From contig NC_079876.1 of NCBI RefSeq assembly GCF_029227915.1, positions 28,865,828-28,929,827 of the forward strand: 64,000 nt of DNA. The letters are read 5' to 3'. Of this stretch, positions 1-10,600 are shown piece after piece; position 1 is the first letter of the stretch, and each line of letters opens with the position of its first letter. Source of the DNA: Hydractinia symbiolongicarpus (Eukaryota > Cnidaria > Hydrozoa > Anthoathecata > Hydractiniidae). Under the pieces are notes generated by a model. The model saw only the letters and a list, made by a program, of their open reading frames with translations. It was not told the origin of the DNA and searched no databases. The position numbers and the translations under genes are program-made.

Positions 1-320
1 CTGATAAGATAGATAGATGTGCATATTTTACACACAAATATCGAGGAATATACCCTGTCTATTATTTCCAGGAGGGGCCATGGCTTTGATGGGGAGTCCT
101 GGAGTATTTACTGCCCTCTTTGGGCTACGCAAACTTAATTAGAGTCAGCGCTCTGTCACACAACTCCCAGCAACATCCGACGGCCCACACAGTGCGTCAT
201 TTCTCCAATTTCCCTCACATGGCTTGGGTTAACCCATGTTAATATTTAATTGCCCATATTGAATCGAACACTGGTCTCCCGCACAAATTAAAGAGTGATA
301 ACCATTAAACTACGGCGCCA
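1..320 (-). mobile_element. tRNA-derived SINE, copy 1 (5' head on the right)
   Basis: Read on the minus strand, positions ~320 to 258 look like a tRNA gene head. There is an A-box-like TAGTTTAATGG and a B-box-like TGTTCGATTCA about 35 bp further on. The body runs leftward to a GATA/ATCT-type tail at the window edge. A second copy at 43905-44244 matches along the whole length, including the block with CCAGGAGGGGCCA. No coding capacity. SINEs of this build use an internal RNA polymerase III promoter and move with the enzymes of a partner LINE. The left end may be cut by the window border. Confidence 0.7.
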
Positions 321-2883
321 CAAAGCCAACTCGGGCAAAGTTTTGAAGTAAATTGGCGGTTGTCCTACGAAACCACCTGCACTTTCCCGTACTCACCCAG
401 AGTAATTTAGTGAAAATTGTTCATATGATGTAATGATGTGATGTCATCATTGCCACAAGAATGCTTTCCAAATTAGGTCATCATCAAAAATATGTTGTGT
501 TCCCGTCCTTCGACCGACTCACTTTTGGTAATAAAAATCTGAGTCGGTAAGTCGGAAAAAAAGATAATTTTCAAAAAGAAAATTTTTTTCGCCAGAACTA
601 ATTTATGCAAAATTGACAAAATCTTGCAAAAATTAATTTCCGTAAAATTAATTCCTTCAGGGCACGGCACTTCTGTGGCTACTGACAGTTTGCATGGCGG
701 CGAATAATGGTCTACAAACAATGTCAAGTGGCTCTATACTGTTTTGGCTTTGGGAACAAATTTGCTTGCTCCGATCTGAAAATCTCGGGAAAAAATACGC
801 CCGCCTGCCATCCGACTCATTTTTGCGGGGTCTTCAGGACGCGAACATAACATATTTTTGATGGTGGCCTTAGTCTTTGGGAAAACTCCTAACTAAGCTA
901 CTAGCCTAATTTGGCATGATAGTCTAATTTGCAGTTGTCCTTCACTACTATAGCAAGCTCGCTATCGTTTTAGACTTCAACCTAAAAAATCAATAGTAAT
1001 TGTAGCTACCTTTCTCAAGTTCCATCAAAGCAAAATTAGCGTCCTGACTTTGATCTTGGCCATTATACTTCATTTGTTCTGTTAGAACTGGACTCTCAAC
1101 AATAGGCCTAAGCGCCATAATTTGACAAGTCTACCACAGCTTCAGCATGTATAGAATGTTTACGAAATACTCCTCATGACTTCATGTACCATACCCACAA
1201 AACATTGTGTTTCACGGCTTCGAAAAATGAACGCCGTTCCGCCAATTATCTCTCATATGTATATGTGTGGTATAATTTAAGCACGATCTATATAAGAAGT
1301 ATTCACAGACACACAATGTCTTCCCAAAATCATGTAAACCCATTGCCCAGAGCTCCTAGAAATAACCCTTAAAATCTTAAAAGTAGAAACAGAAAGCTAA
1401 AAATTGTTCCTTCACAAGTTTGTCCCTTTGCTAATGTCTAAACCCGCGATATTAAACTCACCATCCAATTACATAAATTCCATCTAAAAGAACTAAACTG
1501 GTCTAGGCGCACTATTTACAAAGTTACAGAGAATTCATCTTCCTCTTTTCCTTGTGTTCTTTTTTCAAGCATTAAAAGCCTTTTTTCCAACACGGAGCTT
1601 GATGGATATTCCTACGCCACCCTGCGGTAGTGAATTTTATTGAAGAACTTTGTTAAGCGTATTGTCGCATCAAACTTGCCGTTGTACTCTAAGACAAAAT
1701 CGGGATTCTCGACTAAGATGGCTGACGAGGATAAGATTTCCAATTTTTCTTTTGATTTCACAACAAAATCATACAGCACATGAATCAAATAAACAATCTG
1801 AAGCGTTTCCTCTTTATCGTATTTAAAACACAAAAACTTTTAGAGGTTTCTTTTAACCAAGATGATTTTCAGATGCTGACAATTTAAGAAAACGTATTTT
1901 GTAATACCTTCACAACATACAAAATTTCCTTCACCTGGGTGTGACGTAGGTCCCGGTTGTTAGTGTATTATTAGATGCGTAAATTTAGAATAAATGAATA
2001 CTTTAAATTCTAAGTGTTTGAATTTAAATCGTCCTGATTTACAACTGAGCGAGAAAATAAAGTAACTATTTGAGAAAATTACTACCTTGTTAAATGATCG
2101 GCTCGCTAAAACTGTGTAAAACTTGTCAATTATATTATATTTTTTTCAACCTTATAAAAAACATGTGTGCGAGAACAGACTGGTCTGAACTCGTCCCGTG
2201 GCTTTTTTACTCTCGGTACGACCATTAAAGAAGAATTGATTGTTTGATGACTGTCATTGACTGTGCAATGCAAGTTTGCTGGCGAAATAAGACTGAGACA
2301 CTAATTTACTTAAAAGATGAGAAAAATCTAGGCTTAAATTATGTTTCTTATAAAAACGTAGTTCATATTAATTCACAAAGAGCGTTAAATTTGAATAAAA
2401 ATACAGGCTGTTAAACTTACCATACTTGACACAATATATTGCCATTGATAAAACTGTTTATTCATACTTTGGTAAATCATCACATCTTAAAATGCCAAAC
2501 TGCCTTATGATGGTTTCCGTATTTCACTAAATCCATTTTAACTCTGGCGAATACGGAAATATACACGTTCTGTGTAGTGTATTCTCCGTATCGTAAATAG
2601 TGCGAATATTTAAGTTACTCTACTTAGGTGGTATATGTTATCTCGACCAATAGATTAGTTTTTAATTTACATATTGGTAAAAAGAATACGATCTAGCTAG
2701 CTAAACGTGTGCGCAAATGCGTCAAACTTTTCATCAAACTCCATCAAAGTAGCGAGTTTTCATCAAACAAAATGGGTTCCTCAAACCGAGTTTTGCTGTT
2801 TGATGGCTGTTTGACGCATTTGAGTTCAATTTCATCAAACAGTCATTTTTAATAACCGCGATGAGTGCAAAAAACAACAACAG
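321..2883. other. Gene-poor AT-rich interval
   Basis: I see no convincing gene here. An AT-rich dispersed repeat with TTCGC/AATTAATTT motifs lies around 565-665 and recurs elsewhere in the window. Otherwise there are only short open frames without splice or domain support, one of which (1612-1833, minus) is listed separately. Confidence 0.5.
1612..1833 (-). other. Short open frame of unknown origin (73 codons)
   Basis: This minus-strand open frame has a plausible protein-like composition (acidic, basic and hydrophobic residues mixed, e.g. VENPDFVLEYNGKF), unlike the low-complexity frames around it. No domain is recognised, no clear splice acceptor or donor frames it, and nothing nearby continues it. 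It may be a relic of a transposon protein or a chance frame. Confidence 0.15.
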
Positions 2884-2888
2884 TGGAG

Positions 2889-3312
2889 GGTCTACTACAG
2901 AGAAATACGCTCTACTACACTCTACTACAAGCTACTACACTCTACTACAAGCTACTACGCTCTACTACAGGCTACTACACTCTACTACAGAAAAATACAT
3001 TCAACTACGCTCTACTACAGGCTACTACACTCTACTACAAGCTACTACAGGCTACTACACTCTACTACAGAGAAATACGCTCTACTACGCTCTACTACAC
3101 GCTGCTACACTCTACTACAAGCTACTACACTCTACTACAGGCTACTAAATGCTACTACAGATGCTACTACAGGCTACTACGCTCTACTACAAAGAAATAC
3201 GTTCTACTACGGCCTGCTACAGAAAATAACGTACTGCTACACATCGCTACGAAAAATTACGCTTTGCTACATTGTATTACAAGGAAAGAAAGGGCTTGCT
3301 ACACTCGACAAC
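2889..3312. repeat. 10-bp-period tandem array (NNCTACTACR)
   Basis: About 40 consecutive 10-bp blocks of the type CTCTACTACA, AGCTACTACA, GGCTACTACA and GAGAAATACG line up with almost no indels. The right-hand blocks become progressively more degenerate (TACTGCTACA, CATCGCTACG, AAAAATTACG). A 10-bp unit gives a 30-bp coding period, so two frames stay open for 95 and 165 codons and encode a ten-residue YYTLLQATTL-like repeat. I treat those frames as by-products of the repeat, not genes. Confidence 0.85.
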
Positions 3313-3369
3313 AGACATTGATGAGCCTGTTCTGCCCGGATAATGAACATTGGCCTGATTAAGTACGGC

Positions 3370-3756
3370 AGCTTGCACCGGTTAAGAACAGGGCAGAAAA
3401 TACATAATCAGGGCAACATAATCAGGACAGGCCGGCTTATTACTCAAAAAATATTATTTGGCACTTATAAAAGGGACATATAGTCAGGGCAGGCCAGTTT
3501 ATATACGACAGTGTAATATTATTTCTCATTTATTATAGAACGAACATAATCGGGGCAGGCCGACTTATGACACAGTCAAATATTATTTGAGACTTATAGA
3601 ACGAACGTAATCGGGGCCGACCGGCTTATGTATGGCATTTTTCTATTATTTCTTACTTTTTATAAAACGCACATAATCGGGGAAGGCCGGCTTACGTATG
3701 ACAGTCAAATATTATTCCAGACTTATAGAACAAATATAATCGGGGCCGACCGCTTT
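3370..3756. repeat. Roughly 60-bp subterminal tandem repeat inside the TIR element
   Basis: Five to six imperfect units carry ACATAATCGGGGCAGGCCGG followed by a CTTATG / CAGTCAAATATTATT / ACTTATAGAACGAA series. The intact copy at 46488-47239 has essentially one unit, so this arm has been expanded by duplication. Confidence 0.75.
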
Positions 3757-3793
<37 letters not shown>

Positions 3794-4046
3794 ACATTTA
3801 TTCGGGTTCCATTATACAATGGTTCTTATCCCTATAATAACATAATAATAACAACAATAAGAATAAAAAGTTTAGAACAAAAATGATACAAGAAGCATGG
3901 AGATCTAGGTTTCAATAAGAGTTGTAGATTTAGGTTTTGTTAAATGGTTGTTGATAGATTAAATAGAGGAAAAGCATAGGCTATAGTTGTATATCGGCGG
4001 AAGGTCTCCTTCGACTCTGAAAGACTTCGTATACTATATATATATA

Positions 4047-4085
<39 letters not shown>

Positions 4086-7057
4086 CTATAATATAAAACC
4101 CAAGCATAGGAAGTGGAGGTGGAGGCTCAGAGATTATCATATGGTTCGATATGTCTAAACGAGATTTGGAAATAAGAAAATCTTGGTAACTTGGTGGAGG
4201 TTGAAAAATATGGAAACTCGGACCCGCGCTTGATAGAGTTGGTTTAGCAGAAATTGATAAGGAAATGCTTATACAATCGGAGAACCTAGCCTTCCCTTGC
4301 TAAGGCAATGGCGATTGATTTATCTAAAAAATATTTTTTCGTTTGACTGTAAAATGTTGAAATTGAATCTAGGTTACGTATATTTTTTGGCAAATCATTA
4401 AAAACTTTAGACACTTGGTTGTTGAAAGTGCCATTTTCACCAGGTTCAATCATTATTCCATTATAAATAGATCGGAGAGTCCTTTTGAACTTGAGCTTTT
4501 TCATAGACAAGTAGTCCGGCCACTTTTCATCGTTTAAAGCTTTGAAACCTGCGATCGAGAGGTCCAATTCACAACGTTGCTCAACAAGAAGCCAACCCAA
4601 ACTTGTCACATCTTTCAGGGTGCAGTAGCGACGGAGAACGTACCCGGCTGCACACGACTGTACACGTTGGATGCGCTTTTTCAAGTATTGCGGAATTTGA
4701 GCGTACACGGTATTGCAATAACTCAGTTTGGAGAGGACAAGAGATTCCGCGAGTGTTTTCCGAACTCTATACGGGGTGAATCTCTTGAACCTTTTTATCG
4801 TTTGTAAATTTGCGTAAGCTGACTTTGTTGCATAATTCACTTGAGGTAACCAGGAGAGGTTTTCGTCCATTTGGATACCGAGTATCTTGACATACAGTTC
4901 TTGTCTTACTGATCGGCCTTCTGAACGTAGGAGGTAGGATCGATCTGATGGCAGTGATCTGGGTTTTCGAATAACCATCATTTGTAATTTGTCGCTGTTG
5001 AAAATCAGACCATTATCTCTCGACCAGTTGCATAGTGATGTTAGGTCTAGTTCAATTGCCTTGATGGATTCGAAAAGGTTTTGTTTGGGACATGATTTGC
5101 AAAGGGTCGTATCATCAGCATATTGGATGGAGGGTGTTTGGATTTCATTTGGTAGGTCGGCAACGTATATGTTGAATAAAATCGGGCCAAGGATACTTCC
5201 TTGCGGCACTCCGAAGAAAATATTTTTGGTTTGGGATTTTCGGTCATCGACCTGTACATATTGTTTTCTGTTCGACAGATAACTGACGATAAGTGAAATA
5301 ATTGATTGTCCAAATCCTAATCGGCTCAGTTTGCGTACCAATATTGAATGGTCGATGGTATCGAACGCTTTATAATCGATCATTACTGCGATGGTTATGT
5401 CATTTTTGTTCATTGCTTTTACAATATCGTCACGCAGTTTCAAGAGAAGAGTGGTGGTGGAATGTCCTTTTCGGAATCCTGATTGTGTCGTGTTGTATAC
5501 TTTGGATTCGACGAAGGTTAGTATTTGGTTCAAGATTACTCTCTCGAAGATCTTTGATAGGATTGGTAAGATGGAGACTGGACGGAAGTCTTTTGCCACT
5601 GTTGGATTCGCAACTTTTGGAATTGGACAGACGCGTGCCAGTTTCCATAGATCAGGGAATGATCTTGTGGTGATGCAACTGTTTATGATGTGAACAAGTG
5701 GGGACGTGATGTAGTCATGGACTGGCTTCAGGAATTTGACAGGGATGTTATCATGGCCGCTCGAGCAGTCACTCCGAAGATTTCGAATGATCTTGTTTAC
5801 CTCTTCATAGGTTGTTTCGTGCATTTGTAGTAACTGTTCGGTATCAAGTGGTAGTGCAGATATGAGCTGTTTGGGATTCAAGGGAACGTTTTCTTTCTCG
5901 CAAAGACGAGATGCGAGTGTGGTATAGTGATCATTCAGTTTATCAGGATCAAACTTTATTCTAGCGGTTGGTGGTTTGAGAATCCTGTGGATAGTTTTCC
6001 ATACTTCCTTAGGATTACTCGATGATAACGATTTTAGAATGAATTTTGACTTGACTTTTCTGATAAGCTTTTTGTGGTTGTTTCGGAGCTTAACGTATTC
6101 ACTGTTGTCTCTAGATTTGGTTTTTCTTATCTCTTCGAGAGCATTTTTGGAGTTGTTGATTATAGGGTCTTGCATCCAGGGAGCAGGAGGTCTTGTGAAT
6201 CTGGTACGTTTCAATGGAGCGTGTCGTGATAAACATTCAGTAATCAGATGGTTTAGCATTGATACTTTGTCGTTCGGATCGTCTACTACGTAAACGATGT
6301 TAAACGGTAGTTGCGAAAAGTCAGTAATGTAGTCATTTAGCGAAAAACGTTTTTCATCGCGAATGACTTTGTATCTTGGTTCGAACCGCTGTTTGCGAAT
6401 GTTTATAATGACGTAACCGAGGTCATGATCACTTATTTCGTCGGTTTTGATGACGTTCTGGTGGATGATTTTCTCAGGTAGGTTCGTCGAGATATGGTCG
6501 ATTAAGGTCTTATCTTTTCTTGTTGGTTTTGTAACATGCTGCGATAAGTCAAACGTATTCAAAATGTTCATATATGTTTCTTGACTGACCGATTTAGTGA
6601 GAAGGTCGATATTAAAGTCACCACAAATGACGATTGGACCGTGCCATTTTGCGTAAACTTGACTCAGGAGATGTTCAAATTTGTCACACCATTCTCTTTT
6701 CTCGCCTTCTTTGGAGCTTGGTTGGTATATGCATCCGACGAGATAGTGAGAGTTTTTGTTCTTAGCTTTGACTTCAACCCAGAATTGTTCGATGGAAGGA
6801 TCAATTTTCGGAATATCAGTTCGTTCTTTAAAGGTTATTGATTCTTTTAAGTATATTCCTACACCTCCACCCTTACTTCCTCGATGGTTACCTTTGAATA
6901 CATAGTCTGGGATTTGAACATATTTTTCTTGAGTTTTGTTTTGGAGCCATGTTTCTGTTACGCAGACGATATCGAAATTGTAGTCTTCAATCATTTGTTT
7001 GAATTCGGTGAGAGATGAAAGAAGACTTTGTGTGTTGATGGTCGCTATTGATGTGTG
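3757..7057 (-). mobile_element. 5'-truncated CR1/L2-like non-LTR retrotransposon
   Basis: In minus-strand sense the element starts at ~7057, inside the endonuclease coding region. It runs through one long open frame and ends with GAACCCGAATAAATGTC and a poly(A) tail, read as the T tract at 3757-3792. The 3' UTR also contains a TA dinucleotide run next to a homopolymer (4036-4083). Both borders are fixed by comparison with the empty site in the TIR element copy at 46488-47239. A short TTTTAT target duplication lies on each side. 5' truncation is typical of target-primed reverse transcription. Confidence 0.85.
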
Positions 7058-7063
7058 ATTTTT
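4286..7063 (-). CDS. Endonuclease-reverse transcriptase ORF of the non-LTR element (truncated)
   Basis: The first ATG is at 6994 (902 codons), but the frame is open upstream to a stop just beyond 7063. Those extra codons (IATINTQSLLSSLTEF) continue the endonuclease, so the true N-terminus is lost. Endonuclease motifs: VTETWL near residue 15, GDFNID near 125, SDHD near 187. Reverse transcriptase motifs: FRPVSILPILSKIFERVI, GFRKGHST near 506, GVPQGSILGPILF, and the catalytic YADDTTL at 625. The C-terminal domain is of the CR1/L2 kind (RVQSCAAGYVL, FKALNDEKWPDYL). The first catalytic block reads IDYKAFDTIDH. Most relatives have a D-x-S-K-A-F-D spacing, so one residue appears deleted here. The frame is otherwise free of stops. 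Together, the 5' truncation and the motif change suggest a dead copy that inserted fairly recently. Confidence 0.9.
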   Translation of the reverse strand, partial: KNHTSIATINTQSLLSSLTEFKQMIEDYNFDIVCVTETWLQNKTQEKYVQIPDYVFKGNHRGSKGGGVGIYLKESITFKERTDIPKIDPSIEQFWVEVKAKNKNSHYLVGCIYQPSSKEGEKREWCDKFEHLLSQVYAKWHGPIVICGDFNIDLLTKSVSQETYMNILNTFDLSQHVTKPTRKDKTLIDHISTNLPEKIIHQNVIKTDEISDHDLGYVIINIRKQRFEPRYKVIRDEKRFSLNDYITDFSQLPFNIVYVVDDPNDKVSMLNHLITECLSRHAPLKRTRFTRPPAPWMQDPIINNSKNALEEIRKTKSRDNSEYVKLRNNHKKLIRKVKSKFILKSLSSSNPKEVWKTIHRILKPPTARIKFDPDKLNDHYTTLASRLCEKENVPLNPKQLISALPLDTEQLLQMHETTYEEVNKIIRNLRSDCSSGHDNIPVKFLKPVHDYITSPLVHIINSCITTRSFPDLWKLARVCPIPKVANPTVAKDFRPVSILPILSKIFERVILNQILTFVESKVYNTTQSGFRKGHSTTTLLLKLRDDIVKAMNKNDITIAVMIDYKAFDTIDHSILVRKLSRLGFGQSIISLIVSYLSNRKQYVQVDDRKSQTKNIFFGVPQGSILGPILFNIYVADLPNEIQTPSIQYADDTTLCKSCPKQNLFESIKAIELDLTSLCNWSRDNGLIFNSDKLQMMVIRKPRSLPSDRSYLLRSEGRSVRQELYVKILGIQMDENLSWLPQVNYATKSAYANLQTIKRFKRFTPYRVRKTLAESLVLSKLSYCNTVYAQIPQYLKKRIQRVQSCAAGYVLRRYCTLKDVTSLGWLLVEQRCELDLSIAGFKALNDEKWPDYLSMKKLKFKRTLRSIYNGIMIEPGENGTFNNQVSKVFNDLPKNIRNLDSISTFYSQTKKYFLDKSIAIALAREG

Positions 7064-7628
7064 ATATCATTCGTCATCACTTCTGACAAGCGAATAGCCC
7101 TTGTGGCAAAGTTGTTGTTGCTCTCAAATGAAACGAAATTTCGCGGCAAATACTAAATTTTGGGATTCGCAAGTTTAATAACTTTTCACCAAACTTAATT
7201 CCCGCAAAAAGAATAATTTAGGTTCCGTGAAATTTAGTTACTTCAAAGTATATTATGCTGAAATGTATTTACTACAAGATTACTAAGAATTACGTCGAGA
7301 CTTTTTTCTTCCGCCATCTCTAGTTTTTAGGGGTGTTCTATTTTCCAGAGAATGTTTAATTCACAAAAGTTCGAAGAAAATGCCAATCACAGCCTGCCTG
7401 GCCAGCCATTATATCAGCGTTCATAATCCGGTCACCACTACATAACCAGTGCAAAAAAAAAACATAATCGGATCATGTGTACATAATCCGGCTGTCCCGG
7501 TTGTAAACAGGCCGTTTTCGCAATCTGGGCAGAACAAGCCTCACTACAATGTGCTTTATGGAGAATAGCACATATTCAGGAAGTAATACGTGGACGACTT
7601 ACCGAAAAATTAGAAGTAATTAATTATC

Positions 7629-10600
7629 ATGGCGGCTTTGCAGCGGTGTGGTGCACTGATGGCCTTTTTTATGACAGCTACAAGATTCTTATGTTTTTTT
7701 TGTTTAATATCCTTATTAATGCTTTCCGAATGCATGGCTCTGTATGAAGATCAAGTGGGTTTGTTTGACTGGAGACAACAATATGTTGGTAATTCAAAAG
7801 AAGTTTATTTTGAGCAAACTCCGCATAGCAGTACCACAAGTAAACGTGTGTTTCTCTCAACAGAATCGAACGTTTTGGCAGCATTAAATGCAAGAACTGG
7901 TCAAATAGTATGGCGACAAGTTTTTGAAAGAAAAGATAACATAATAAACACTCTACTTCATAACTCAAATTTATTAATTACACTATCTGGGAATGGGAGA
8001 GTAGTTCGCTCATGGGATCCAAACAAAGGACATCTTCTTTGGGAAAGCACTTCCTCAAACTATGTAGATTACCAAGATAAAAAATATGGAAACTTGGAAA
8101 ATATGTTGAAAAATCATCAAGCAGTTTTATTAGATGACGATGGTGGGTTGTTAGTTTCAACAAATAAAGGTGCCAAGTTGATTTCTCAATCTGATGGCTC
8201 TGAAATTTGGGACTATCAAGTTAAGGACAATGGTGTCCATTTGTTTGGAGTAACAAAAGTTAACAATCGAGCCATTGCATTTGGTGTCAAAGAAAAAAGT
8301 GATTTGATTTTTGTAAACTTCATCCATTTAGACATTGAAAGTGGGAAGGTTTTAAATGATGTTGTTATTGCGGCCCCATGGATTTTACAGAATGATATAA
8401 CGTGCACACTTTTGTCATCTAAATTTTTTATGTGCTTGAACCCAGCAATATCTTCAGTAATAGTAAAAAACTTTGCTGATGAAAGCAAAACAGTATTTGT
8501 CAGTATGCCCTTGGCATTATTAAATGTTGATAGAACCGAAATATTTGACAAATCCTTTATATCATCAATGTCTCGTTCTTGTGAATACAATGAGTTCTAC
8601 ATTCATATTAATGATAACAATAACATTCTGGCACATATTAATCCAGATGATAGCCAAATAAGTTTAATAAATTACCTCCGTAAACCAGGATTCTTTTCCT
8701 TGACTTATTTATCTAATAAAAAATACATAATTGAAATATCAAGAGCAACCGATTTAAATTCAAAGCAAGAAAATCTTCAGATTTTGTTTTTTGATTCTGA
8801 AAATTTGAAGTCTCCAATAAAAAGCCTTGAAACAAATATGCCTTACGACAAACAGCTTTATCAGGGTTCGCCATCTGCTTGCTCCGTATTTATGTACTCA
8901 AAGAAAAATGACATTAGTTACAGAATTTTGTTAATTACTGAAGATCACTCAATATCACTGATTCAAAACATCGATGGCAAAGATGGCAAAACCCTATGGA
9001 CGAGAAATGAAGCATTATCTCGGGTCTCCTCAGTGAAAATGGTTGAATTACCACCATCTACATCAGCATCAAAATTAGAATTGTTACACGCTGAGTTCGC
9101 TGTTGTTCCAAATAGTAAGTTTATTCCTTACCAAATTATTTTTTAAGTTAGGCAAATTTTAATGTCTTTTAAATCATGTGCTATTTATGGTCAATTTGCA
9201 CCACTTAACTTATTGTCTGGTATTTGTGTTTGTCTTTTGTATATATATGTTTACAGATTTTCATGTTATAAAAATATACATATAAATTTAAAATTAGGAA
9301 AAAGTAGTAAGGTTACAATTGACACACGGTAAGCTATAAACAAAATAGAGTTTATATTATGACAACTGATCCGGTTTCTTTGCTTTCTGCCATACATTGT
9401 AGCAATGTTTTTATAAAAAATCTAGCAATTGATTATTTGTTTATTAAATTTATTTAATCTGACAAATTTCTTTTGAAAAATTAATTTCTAAGTTGACTTC
9501 AGGGTAATAGCCAAAGGCATTTTAAACACTAAAGAATACTAAGGCATGTGAAGTTCTTATATAAGCATTATGGGTAATAATAATAATAACAATAAAAAAA
9601 ATTTGAGAATATAATTTAACAGACTTATTTTAAAGCATTCAATTTTACTTCACTTAACACTGAAATTAAAGTTCAAATTAAATACCTTTATATTCTTCAT
9701 TGAAAACGTGATTTACTTATGCATCAAATAATGCATCTTCGTACCAGCAAAAGTGTTCCTTGATATGTATGTTCATATGTAAAGTTTACCTTGTTCCTGT
9801 CTGTTCTTATAGGTAGCTTACTAACAATGTTTATTAATCGTGTAAAATCTCAAATCCGGCAATTGCAAGCGTTTACAGATAGTTTACGCAAAAGGCAACG
9901 TAACCTTGATCCAAATTCAGACTATGCTGATGATGAAAGTACAACAGTCTTAAAGCGTGACCAATTCAACATTATCAAAATGATGCTTCTTATGACTGAA
10001 GGAAGGAAGATGTTCGCTTTAAACTCTCAAAGTAAGCTCAATTCTGGAAATAAGGTTCATTTTTTGGAAACTTTAATTTATGGTTGATTGAAAAATAGCG
10101 TATGTGATACACAAATTAGTTCTGCAAAAAATATAATTTACAGTCTTCTCAATCACAAATGAGTCCCCCCCCCCCAAAAAAAAAAAAAATTTCCATTTAA
10201 AACCCATATTGTGTGCAAGATACCCCTGTATAATTTGTATTAGTGTATATTTGCCATTTGGATGGGCTGCTGTTGTTTTCTAGATGGAAATGTTGTTTGG
10301 AGCAGTTTTATGGGTGGCATCAAGAAAGATGCGAAATCAGAAGTGACTGTTTTTGAGCAAAGAACAACTGCTCACTTTCCTTTACCCCCACAGTGTGTAT
10401 TGGTAGCACCATACAATGAACACTTAGTTAAAAAGCAGAATCTACAACCAAACGAATACACTGCATTATATTCGTTTAACCCATTAACCGGAGAAGGACT
10501 GGCTAAACCAGATGTCATACAACAATACAGGGTTCTACAAATAGCTGAACTTCCATTTTTAGGTAAGACGTATTTTCTGTTTACTATATATATATATTAT

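Larger units (their letters stand above)
3328..7536. mobile_element. TIR DNA element, copy 1, split by a retrotransposon
   Basis: The outer ends are inverted repeats: TGTTCTGCCCGGATAATGAA at 3328 and, reading inward from 7536, TGTTCTGCCCAGATTGCGAA. AGCC flanks both sides (3324-3327 and 7537-7540), fitting a 4-bp target duplication. The left arm (3328-3756) and right arm (about 7058-7536) match, in inverse orientation, the uninterrupted copy at 46488-47239. The two arms are separated by a non-LTR retrotransposon. The element itself has no open frame, so it is non-autonomous; I cannot assign its superfamily. Confidence 0.75.

Noticed and set aside
2861-3362. Open frames of 95 and 165 codons across the CTACTAC array
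   Set aside because: Two overlapping frames are open only because a 10-bp repeat without stops cycles through the frames; the peptide is pure repeat and the frame dies once the array degenerates.
4577-6841. Frames opposite or overlapping the LINE ORF
   Set aside because: Shadow frames of the endonuclease-reverse transcriptase coding sequence.
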